DNA from: Pyrrhosoma nymphula
Lineage: Eukaryota > Arthropoda > Insecta > Odonata > Coenagrionidae
NCBI GenBank assembly: GCA_963573305.1
Contig: OY754339.1
Span: forward strand, 91,357,838 to 91,421,837
Reading direction: 5' to 3'
DNA: 64,000 bases
Part shown: in pieces, positions 46,745 to 57,555 of the stretch
Layout: the number at the start of each line of letters is the position of its first letter
Position numbering within the stretch: the stretch's first letter is position 1
Made by a program: the position numbers and the translations under genes
The notes under the pieces: model-generated
Told to the model about the DNA's origin: nothing
The model's input: the letters and a program-made list of their open reading frames with translations, nothing else
Databases searched by the model: none

Positions 46745-49300
46745 CGTTAACACGCTCCGTGCCGAGAGCGGCATATGCCGCTCACGTTGATCCTACCCTG
46801 TGGCTGAGAGCGGCATATGGCGCGCTCGTCGAATTTGTTTTCTATAATGTTTAGCGGAGGCCAGTCGTGCGCAGTCCTCTTTCCGGGTTTACAGCCGCCA
46901 CCAGTTTGTTCCAACCTTACGTACGGTGAAGTTCGTTTCCTGATCGGCCATAGGAGTACGGAACACGATTTTTTTTAATTTATACAGGTTTGTACTTATA
47001 TTTTACTATTTTTCTAATATTTTTTCTAAGTTATTTTTAATTAACTCTATAGTTTTTGTTACTTTTTATTTTAAAATAACTAGAATGCGTTTATCAGGGT
47101 TTTTATAACTTTCTTGGAAAAAGTTTTTTCAATTTTTGTTCTTTTACCATAACAACTTTATTTAGGGAAAATATTTTTCCTCTCCAAGCTAAGTGTGCGA
47201 TTTTCTCTGCTGTTTTTAATTATTTCCGTATGCTTTACTCTAAAGTAGTTATTGCATGATTAATATCTGAATCCATTCACCATTAATTTGAATTTGTTCA
47301 GTGAATTGGATAAAACACAGAATCAGAAAAAAATTTCTAGTGAGCCCAGAGATAGATCCAGCAGGACTCAGTGTGATTTCCTTCATCAAAGTCGACAGGT
47401 AAACATAAATTGTTAATTGTAATAAAATTATTCGTTTTAAATCATTAAGGACCGTGCATCACAAGAGTAGTGTGTGCCTTATGTAATTAAAAATTCTATA
47501 ATTAGTTCATGCGTATATATTACATTTAGGAAGGAGTAAATATTTTCGCACAAAGAACAACGTAATGGCTGTCCACATGAGTTTCTCAAAATTTGTTCAA
47601 ATTTCGTTTCATTGTTTTACTGAGGGTCATTTTGACTGAGAAATTATTTTTACATAAAGTATATATTCTTTAAAAAGATTAATCTTTCGTCAGTTTTCCC
47701 ACTCACGGATAAATTTAAGTTTCTAAACTAAAGGTGCGAAAAAAAATACGTTCACTGGAAGCGCCCAAGCTTCTAGATTTCTCCTCCATATTTAGTTTTC
47801 TCAATATAATTTACGTAATATTTAATGTAATTTCAATTGTTTCAAACAACACTGTAGTTCTTTGATGTTTTCTAGCATGGTTAAAACGAGGGGTGGAAAG
47901 AGAAAACGCGACGGCTCATAGCCATCGACGCATGGTGAGCTGACTATCCCAACAACCTAGCCTAAGGAGTCTCTTCCGTCAACGTCCCGTGGGACGGCCT
48001 CTCTGTCAACATCGCGAGCAATGTCCCGTACTTGCAATCCGGAAGAGCTGCTAAGAGTTTTGGAGGAGAGTGATGAGGACTTTGAAGATTCCGATATAGC
48101 GGAATCCAATTTTGAAAGCCCTTCCGGGGAGGAAAGCGAGGAGGAACCCCTGGCACGCAAAATTCCTACCCGATCCTCGAGCAGTACCCCAGATCTTCAC
48201 CCGGTTATTGCTTCTGTCTCCGAACAATAAATTACTCAGCCGGGTGCGGAAAGACGCCAGACGAGACATTGGACACAGACAAATATCCCTCAGAATACCC
48301 GAATATTGGAGTTCATATATTCTTTGGGATTAGCCTAGTTCTAGGAGTTTCATGAGTTGCGACCGTATCCAGCAAACTTTACAAGTCCACCATTTGGCTC
48401 CCAATTACCCACCGAATGCACCGATACCGGCAGACTGGCTGCATAAACTCCGACCCCTCATTGATCTGTTCTACCCCGCTGTGAACAATATCCTATTCAG
48501 ATTCAGAGAACTCTGCATAAATGAGTCTATGGTACTTTGGAGGGGGTGGTTAACATTCCTTATCTATATGAAGGGGAAGAGTCATAGATACTGAATAAAG
48601 CTATACATGTTGAGTGAACCTTCCGGTTTGGTTTTGAGATTCACCGTGAACACTGTGGCTGGTGACGTTGAATTAGGGGGTCCTGGACTTGCCAGTAACG
48701 TTGTTCATAAATTGATGGAAGGAAATTTAGATAGGGGCCATTCACTTTTTATGGACAACTACTATAGCAGTGTTGACTTGGTGAACCAACTACTTGAACG
48801 ACAAACGTACTTTACAGGGACACTCAGACCAAACCGGAAAGACATGTAGGAAACCGGAAAGGCAAGGGATGGCAAGAAGGATCTGAAGACCTTACCATCG
48901 ATCTTGGCACATTTTTAAACCTATGATTCGACAGGTTTGTAGCGGCGATTCGCTTTTCGTCACCCCTATGACCTTGACTGTACACTTTCAGGGGTCACGG
49001 TTGTAATTTCGAACTCGAAGTTCTTCCATTATATTTCTTGTGCCCAAAAACCTAAAAATTGAAAGTTTCGCAAATAAATTCTGCCCTTTTTTGTATTTCG
49101 AAGAATTTAACATTGAAAGCCCATAAGGCAAAATTTGGATTTTTGGTTGGACCCTATTTATGGGGTCAAAAGTTTATATTTATAAAATTTCGCTTACACT
49201 CAACAAAATATACGACCTTTTTCTACCTAGGTACCAAATTTTATTCATGTGGCACGAAAGAAAGTGTCTGAAATTATATGTTAGAAATGACACACGATCA
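46745..49300 (+). mobile_element. piggyBac-type transposon remnant
   Basis: Begins directly after TTAA, the piggyBac target, with CACGCTCCGTGCCGAGAGCGG-type sequence and inverted GAGCGGCATATG(C/G)CGC motifs. It contains the broken transposase at 48021-48849. The right end was not identified; the host paralogous sequence resumes near 49310. Confidence 0.65.
48021..48849 (+). pseudogene. piggyBac-like transposase, broken
   Basis: DDE transposase of the piggyBac family in at least three pieces. Piece 1 (48021-48230) is the acidic N-terminus (EELLRVLEESDEDFEDSD). Piece 2 (48352-48594) contains WLHKLRPLIDLF and ELCINESMVLWRGWLTF, the DExxxxxRGR-like region in which the catalytic Asp is replaced (INESM for IDESM). 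Piece 3 (48607-48849) contains LMEGNLDRGHSLFMDNYYSS, which includes the second catalytic Asp, and FTGTLRPNRK. Stops and deletions separate the pieces and the C-terminal third is absent, so the gene is dead. Confidence 0.75.
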
Positions 49301-49309
49301 ATGGGACAC

Positions 49310-49902
49310 TTTGTATATCAAGAAGGTGGAGTAAAGTAAATTTTAAACCAAAATGATGTCTATCAAATTATTTATCTTGAATTACCAGTGTTAGAAGTGA
49401 GCATAGAACCTCCTGTTTCCTCTCAAAAAAATATGTTTCGCATTTCGTTTTTCTGAACCCTTGTTTATCGTACTCACTGCCATCAGCTATCTTCAGTCCG
49501 AGGATAGCTTTGCTGAAGCTATCTCCTTTCATCTCGCAATTTTGTTTCTTAAAAGGGTCTTAATTCTAAAACCCCACTAAATTTGCCTGATAAACTATTT
49601 ACATCCTTGGTCTTCTTCCATAATGCTTCCCATTCAAATCCTCGCACTGTAAACCTGAAACTTTATTCACTTATTTTTCAGTACCAACTCATTTAAAATA
49701 TTTCATCCTATATTTTGAAGAACGTTTTCGGCGTCTCTACATTTTTTATATTTTAATTCAATGTTTCACGTCTTCTGCCGGGCGCTTCGTCAGGGTAAAT
49801 TCAAAAGGGAGCCAAATAACTTAATTTTAATGTGAATAAAGAGTTCTGTGATTATTTCATAAGTAAAAAGGTTTAATCTAATATTCTGAACACCTCCAAG
49901 AT
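49310..49902 (+). repeat. Segmental duplicate of 34270-34879
   Basis: Holds the uninterrupted paralogous target site ACCTCCAAGAT (49892-49902) of the palindrome at 34880-35233. Confidence 0.75.
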
Positions 49903-49909
49903 GATTTTT

Positions 49910-52900
49910 GTAACATCAACTATATAGTATTCCATTGAAGCAAAGTAATAGTATTCCATTTTATCTTCACCGTAAGCAACATTTATGAACAGAGCGGATA
50001 TTCATTTTTCTGGCACATGATCACAACATTATGATGCGTTTAACCTTCCTGTTCCATTAAACATACTACAAACTCGTATTCTTTCTGGTCATAATGATCC
50101 AGTATGCTGGAATTTCAAATATTGAGAAAAATGTGAAATGTATTTTTGCAAGTATTATTACACATGATATAGTTAGTGAACACTACTAAGTAATTCATAA
50201 ACAATTGTTTTTGTTGTAAATCGAATATGCTTACGACTTTTATTAATTGATTGAACACAAAGTACTGATAACTCATACATTTAACATTCTGGACGATTAT
50301 GTGATGAATATAAAATATTTACTACGCATTATATTTTAAATTCAGTAAAATAATATGTAACATGAAAATTGCTGCCATGCTTTCCACAATTTGAAAGCAT
50401 CGTAGATGTTTTGTTATCACATTTTTAGGACCCTCACAGCAAAAATTTCAATAAGAACTACTTAGAAAAAGATTAATTAAAATTAGTTCTTAAATTTAGT
50501 GCTACTATGATATAAAATAATAGGATGTAGTAAATACCTATGCAAAAAAGAACAGGTTATTTGGGCCTGCCCTTAAGATCCTCAGGCACTAAACCGACAC
50601 ACACATTTACTCCCGTGATTAGATGAATAATAATCACTTTCTCTTATGCACGGACTGCTAAATATTTAATCATACTCTAATCACATTCTAATCAGAATTC
50701 TAAAATAAAAAACAGTTACTCCTTGGCAAGGAAAAAACAAAAGGACGTTAACTTCGAACAGGTTGATAACGCACAGAGAGTTCAATCGAAAGCTGAGACG
50801 GCAAACCAAGAAAGAGAAACCACAAGCTAAAGAGAAATAAAAAGGAACAGAGAGAGCACTTATATATTCAAATGGAGAGAAAATCAGACGGACTAAGTAC
50901 GAGAGTTGAAGGAATATCTGGAATAAAAAAAAGGAAGTCGATGCCAACGGTAAGTTTCGAGAGAGGAAAGTCACTGATATAGCCAAATGGCATTCATAAA
51001 AGGTGAACGCAATAGGTTAAATATCTTAAATGCAGGAAAAGTACACTCTTACCCTAAGTATAGAGCAAAATAAGACACTGAAAAGTATAGTAAGGGCCCA
51101 GGAAAGATAGCTAAATAGGAATAGCGTGACGAGAAGTGAAATGGAATAAAGCAGTAGAAATAAATAATCCACAGATTCATTTAACGTCTTTAGAAAAACA
51201 AAAGTAGAAAATGCTATCGTCCCATATGCATACAAACCTACAAGGAAGGAGTGTTATCCGAAAATTTCGTGAAGTCAGTTTCTTTCTCCAATGTTAAGGA
51301 TGAGTGATGGAAAATTGTGAGATAACTATATGACCATAAGCTAAATTTTGCTATCGGCTAAGGTCTTCTTATAATTATGAATATGAAGTCAGAGAATAGG
51401 GCTAACGAATTCGTACGAGACGACCAGTTTCCACTCAAAAGAGAAAGAAAAACGCGAGGTTCTAAAGGAGTCATGCGGACAGTAACAGAAAGAAACTCGG
51501 AATACGGTTGGGATGCGTTCGTCTTTATTCTTCGAAGACTCACAGCAGGCGTTCAATACAGTGGAATGAATTTAGTCAATGGAATAAGTGCAAAAATAAG
51601 ATGAATATTGAAGATATGGAGGCGTCATTAAAAATGTGTACCCGAATCAGACGGCACGGGCGCGGTTAGCCGATGGAGAGTTGGAAAGAGCGAGTGGGGT
51701 GAGTGACTCAAGGGGGCTCGCTATTGCCACTACTTCGTGACGCATGAACGGAGGGATTGGTCATAGAAGCATTCGAAATACGTGGGAAATTTTAGTATGA
51801 AGAACAATCAGAAAATTATTCAGGTGACGAGATTCTCCCGAAGCATGGAGGGTAATTTAAAACATTAAGAGAGGATCACAAAAATGAAGCAGGTGAAGCA
51901 GTTAATGAGTAGCTATTCTGGATGAGAATGGGTTTCACAGCAAGAATATGAGGTGGAGGGAGCGTAACCAAAGGATGTAAAAGAGAAAAGAAATCATTTG
52001 TTGAAAGGCAATATGAGCAAAGACATAAGAAAATATTTATTAAAATCTCAACGTGGAATGCAATAGGATGCAACAAATTTTAAAAATTTCCACCGATTTT
52101 CGATTTCAGCCACTCTCATTATTTTTAGGAGTAAAGAAATGAGCATCTAAAAATTTCGGCCAAATGGTTTTATATTTGGAGGCAGTTCCAGAGGTGTAAG
52201 GGCAGCGTTTTACGATGATAAAGATCTTGCAGCTCCCATTTATAAAAATATAATTTTCTGTACCTCAAGTAGTTAGCAATGAAATCTCGATTTTGAGGGT
52301 TCATGAATTCGTTCACAATGAATTGAAGGTTGCTTTGGAAATAAAATACACTTACTGCAGATCTAAAACAAACAGGACAAAGCAACGGCAGGATAGGAAG
52401 TGAGGCAACTGCGCCTACTATCGCCTTTGTTTTTCAACTTGCACTGGGAGGAAATTGAGAATCATTGGAAAATATGGAAGTGGAGGGGTGCTCATAAAGC
52501 CGATTGGAAAACATTTGCGGACGGCTAAGAGTTGGTTCGCAAATCAACCAAGGGGCTGAAGTCTTAGGGTGAGTGCATTGGAGGCTCAACATAATAGTTA
52601 CGGAACAAAAGTAAGCCACAGGCAGACGCACTTAATGAGACTACCAAGAAAAAAGATGGCTTGACTAAGCGTTAAATCGGTGGACATAAAATAGAGCAGA
52701 TTGGACATCTTTGCCATCTAAGTAGTATTTTGGACTATAGGTGGGCTTGTAGTAAGGGCTTAGTGCTCAGAATTTTATTGGCCAAGGAACTACTTACGAG
52801 CAGAAGGGAGTGATGAGGACTTAAAACAAAGAACTTAAAAAGGATAACTTTAATAGCTAATATGGAGCGCGAAGTGGCCTGTTTCTGACCCTTGTTCATA

Positions 52901-54045
52901 GCGGAAAGTGGATGTACCTAGGCTGGAGGCTTTTAAGACATGGGTATTGAGAAGAATGGAGAGGTAATCTGAATTGCGAGAGAGGTAAAAAAGAGGCCTT
53001 ATTGTTAGAGATGATTTGGGTTCAATAATATGGTCGCGGAAGTACGGAAAACGTATGAGCAGCGGATGCAGAACTTCATGGTGGATAATCACCGAAAAGG
53101 AAGAATAAGATATACTCAGGCATAGGAACGTTCAAAGAAATAGACGAAGAAATTTTCCTCGGTAGTTTTTTTAAATTAGGAATGCCTATGTAATTTTTCT
53201 AGTAAAAAAATCTGTGTTCACTGAAAACAACAAATTGGCTCAGTTTTCTCAATATTATAGAGATTTTTTATATTATTAGCTGAGCAAAAAATAAATAAAA
53301 TTAAAAAGCTAAACTTTCCCACCATCCGAAAGGGCTTTAGAGGAATTAAGCTCGGATATAATTATTTTGGGAGCAAGGCAAACATTCCTAATAGTTTTCA
53401 ATTTTTGCAGAGCAGGGAACATCTCAACTACCACTACACGGCTGCATAATCGATTTGTGAAAAATATATTTGCTTGCCAAGTGTAATTTAAGAAGGCGTT
53501 TGATACGGAAAACTGGACGAAGTTGTTTAAATTATAACGAATTTCAAAAGTAGACAGGAAAGATAGGTGCTCTATAAAAAAATTTCTGCTTGATCGAGAT
53601 ACTCCAATATTAGTGGCAGACTGGAATAGGCACTGATAAGCAGGGGAGGAAATCTAAGGTTGGCATATTATTTCCATATTACAGTATCTTGAAGTGAAAT
53701 AATTAGATTAACATAGCAGAATATGAAAACAAAATTGCATTGTATATTGAAATTTGTTATGGTAACTGAAATTTAATATTTCTAAGTAACTAATATTGGT
53801 GATCAACTAAACAATTATATGGAAACTCGGTACAAAAAATGTGGTTCACCAATAAACTTATCTATGAAATATATCTGGATACAGAAATGTCTAATAGCGG
53901 TTATTTGTTACACATTTTTTCCAAATACATATAACATATTCGTACACGTGCCAGCAAGCAACGAGAAAACATAAACTAAAACATAATACTTTGAAAGACA
54001 TCTTTTGGTTAATAACATGCCATGGAAGAGTTATTGGATGTTCTG
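49910..54045. other. Long intergenic region, no gene recognised
   Basis: From about 50700 to 53150 the + strand is visibly purine-rich (GGAAAG, GAGAA, AAGGAAG), producing several minus-strand open frames of low complexity such as 50681-50986. None has a family motif, so they are not called as genes. Confidence 0.45.
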
Positions 54046-54049
54046 TAGT

Positions 54050-55560
54050 GGATATTATCAGGTAACGGTATATCTTACTTAATTTTTGAATATCTGTTCT
54101 AATGTAACTGGCTGTGGGAGTTTTTGTTCTATGGACCATCTCTTTGAATAACCTTTTTTTAAGGTTGGGTTCAAAATCGATAGGTTTAGCTTGCTTTAAA
54201 ATTAAAACTGTGGTTACTTGTAAGTGCATGGTTACCCAAAGCACAGGTCCCGGAATTTATATTGATCGAAAATTTGATTGGCAATGTTGTTCTTGAAATA
54301 CTGTGAGGTTTGTCATATGTCATTTCACATTCATCGCAAGACATCGAATAAACAATGTTATTTTTTAATCCTTTGAGGTCTGAATCTTCAATTTTGAATT
54401 AACTGCACAGTTTATTTGTTGTTTGTGCTTTATATGCCATTTTAAAATTAGTATTTTAAAAATTTTAGATAGTTGTTCAGATAGTACCTCAACATAGATA
54501 GTGGCTCTATATTTGTTGGTGGTTGATTGGGGTGTTGTGTTTTTTTTGCTGGTTTGAGCTGCTTATGTTTGGTTCGCTGGAATACCTGATTGATAGTTCA
54601 AAAGGGGTTGATTTTGAGCTGGCATATTATGCACGCGTCGATTATTGCTGCTATATTACATTGAATTAATAAGTTTTTCGGAAAATTATTCTGAATAATG
54701 ACGTCTTCTTTAATTTTCAAACTTTTATTGTGATATTCGGGATCACTTAGTTGAATGGCCCTATACATCATTGCTAGAGCTGAGCTAATTTTCTGTTCAA
54801 AGGAGAGTCAACTAGTAAAATTTTAAAATCGATACGATTTCAAAACCTTCTTAGAATAATCAACTGACATGTTGTACCATTTGTTCAGTTTTATGATTAC
54901 AAAAATGGAAGTTTTTAGTCATGAACCTTTTTAACGGTGAACGGAAGTTTTGTTAAGGAAGTGGTTACAGTTATGAACTATACTGTCATCCGTGTAGTCT
55001 GTTGGAACAGCGAGAATTACGTCATCAATCTATTTGTAAATAAATGATATATTAAACACTTGGGTTGGGATAACAGCTTCAAGATTCATTCATCACTGTA
55101 TCCGCAAGAATAGGAGCAACTGGGGAACGCATTGGTTCACCGTCAATAATTTCATAATATCCATCAATATATTGCAAATAACCTTTGTTTACCCATAAGT
55201 GAAAGTGTTTAATAAAATGACTTTTGCCAAGAGAGGTGTGATGAGCTATGTTTTCCCATTTAGATGTAAATAAGTTGTCGGCCAAATATAAAGGAATAAT
55301 AGTGAACGTGGATTTGACATTATAGATATGCATAAGTTTGTCTCCTTGTGAGATCCTATGTGATTTTATTTTCTTGAAAAAAATCAAATGAGTCGTGAAT
55401 ATTATATTTTTTTGATGTAATGTGATTTTATAACTACAGTACGTATATATACGGCACATTCAGAGGAATGTGTATTTACAAAACTCGCAACTGGTCTTGA
55501 TGGATATTTGGTTTGTGATCTTTAAGTAAACCATCTAGCTGTGAACTGTCACATTATATA
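54050..55560 (-). pseudogene. Penelope-like element, reverse transcriptase and GIY-YIG remnant
   Basis: Read on the minus strand from 55545 downward: LLKDHKPNIHQD (fingers motif, frameshifted), FTIIPLYLADNLFTSKWENI, YLQYIDGYYEIIDGEPMRSP then VAPILAD (motif B region), and FIYK followed by a stop and IDDVILAVP (degenerate active site with IDD in place of YxDD). Near 54070-54250, IDFEPNLKKRLFKEMVH followed by DIQKLSKIY matches the end of the GIY-YIG domain. Stops and frameshifts are many. Terminal repeats are not visible. This copy has the reverse transcriptase that the 18.4-25 kb copy lacks. Confidence 0.75.
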
Positions 55561-55564
55561 TTGT

Positions 55565-57350
55565 AAATTGCGTTTTAAAAATATTTTTTATTTTCTTTGC
55601 AGAGTGGTTATACCATATAATTTGTTTTATGTTGAAGTAAATTGGTTGGCTTTTTGTTTACTAGTTGACATAAAATGGAATATCGCCTTAACTATATGAT
55701 AATTAATCTGACGTTATGCTACTATTGTAGCCCAGAAGATAAATACAAGTTTTCAAAACGTTGGCAAGAGGCAGACACGTTATCTTATTTATTGATGTCA
55801 AACCCTCCAAAAACAACTTTTTATTATAATTGAGCAATATAAGTGGGCAATGACTAGCTTGAATCAAATTCCTTTTGACGTAGCCGCTGAGGAAATAATT
55901 ACGTAGGTAAAAGATTGGATACAACTAGTAACATAATTAGATTAGAAATTATAAATTCAGATTCGCGGAAGTCAAAAAATGCTTACTAGATTGTTGACCA
56001 AGAGACCTCAGTCATGGATAGATTGCTTGTAGCATAAAATGTCGATAGCTGTCGAAAGATAAAGGATTAATATGGATCATAAGATAAAGGTCGTGATATT
56101 GTGTGAAGACTAGTGCAGTTGTTAGCCAGGAAATAGGACAGAATAGAAATGTTGTCGATAGAGAGCTAAGTAGGTAATCTAGAATAAGAGTGCATTTGGA
56201 GCTCTTCCGGCCTTTCAAATTCCAATAAAAGTGTATAACTCCCAAAGCCGTAACGACGATTAATATAAAAAATCATGCTATGGTGACTTAAGGCCCGCTT
56301 TTACTCAGTCAATGTACCAGGGTGGCCTGTTATTAATATGCATGTGTGAGTTGGTGTGAGTGATTGCACAATTTTCCAAGAAAATTTAGTTTCCAGATCA
56401 TTAAAATTGCGGTTAGCGTTGAGTTACTGAGAAACTAAGCTTTGAGTCCAGAAGCAGGCCGGATTTGAAAAAGCGTTCTCTGATATATAAAGTCTGACGC
56501 TCTATGAACTGAAATCACACATATCCCTGCTTTGCCATTTGTATATTTCGGATTATGCATACTTCCTCCAGGGTCATTCAAATGAATTACTTAAATGGAA
56601 ATAGGTCAAATATTTCATTCAGCCAACAGAACTGCAGAGGGAATATATTAATTAGATGATCAAATTTGGACCCATTCTGGACGTTATGGAATTCGTTACT
56701 GCTCCCAGTCCTTCTTCACATTTAAAAGGAAGAAGAAAATGTCCTGCTAAAATAGATGCTGATTGCCACGTTCTATTACTTACCGAAACAAGGAATAGCT
56801 TAGTGAGTCAGTGTGGTCTCCACGATATTTGCTCTTAACCTTTTATGAATTCACTTGAAAATTACTATAAAATATTAGGTATCACGAAAATATTATCACA
56901 AAAACATTGGTTCGTAAACCATGGGAAATTCTCCTTCGACTCCACCGGAGGTTATGATGCATGTATCATATATACAAAGTATCAATTATCACTTGTGGCT
57001 CAATAAAATAAGCACTTGAAGTTTCTCTGATTAATGATTTGCATTACTAAAACTTAGACATTTTGCATCACAATTTTTGTATTTGAAACCGCTTTTACAG
57101 GAGGGTTTTAATAAATACTAAAAACTGGACATTAAGTTGTCACCATGGAAATAGAAAATTTGATATTTTTAGGGGTAGTGACGTGATATCAGAAAGTGGC
57201 TGACAACACTCCATTAAAAACCTGTGAGATGTACCGTGCAGTGCCACTAAATTGCCACTTTAACTCATCAATTAAGAAATATCTTTGGAGCGGATGTGGC
57301 GACAAGAGTCATCGAAGGTCTTGAATCATTTCGGTCCCTGAAAGAGAGAC
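55565..57350. other. Intergenic upstream of gene F
   Basis: Short minus-strand frames at 55703-55924 and 56012-56245 may be N-terminal Penelope sequence but show no clear motif. Otherwise nothing is recognised. Confidence 0.35.
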
Positions 57351-57486
57351 CGCTAGAGGATAAATGGGTGGGGCCCAAGAAGGAAGAGGTACAAGGCGGA
57401 AGGTAAGGCATAGGCGGGGGAAATAAGGGCAGAGGCGGTGGGGCGGGGAGGTCGTCGCGGGATAGCGGGGAAGGGGGGAAGCCCGG

Positions 57487-57555
57487 TATAAATAGGCCGA
57501 CCGCGGACACCAACAGCATCCATCCCTGAGCTCTCCGAGAGGCAAGGAAGTCACT
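57487..57555 (+). promoter_or_regulatory. Core promoter and 5' UTR of gene F
   Basis: TATAAATA at 57487, the A of GCATCCATCCC at 57518, and a 38-nt leader. The DNA above the TATA box is G-rich and unlike genes C-E. Confidence 0.86.
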
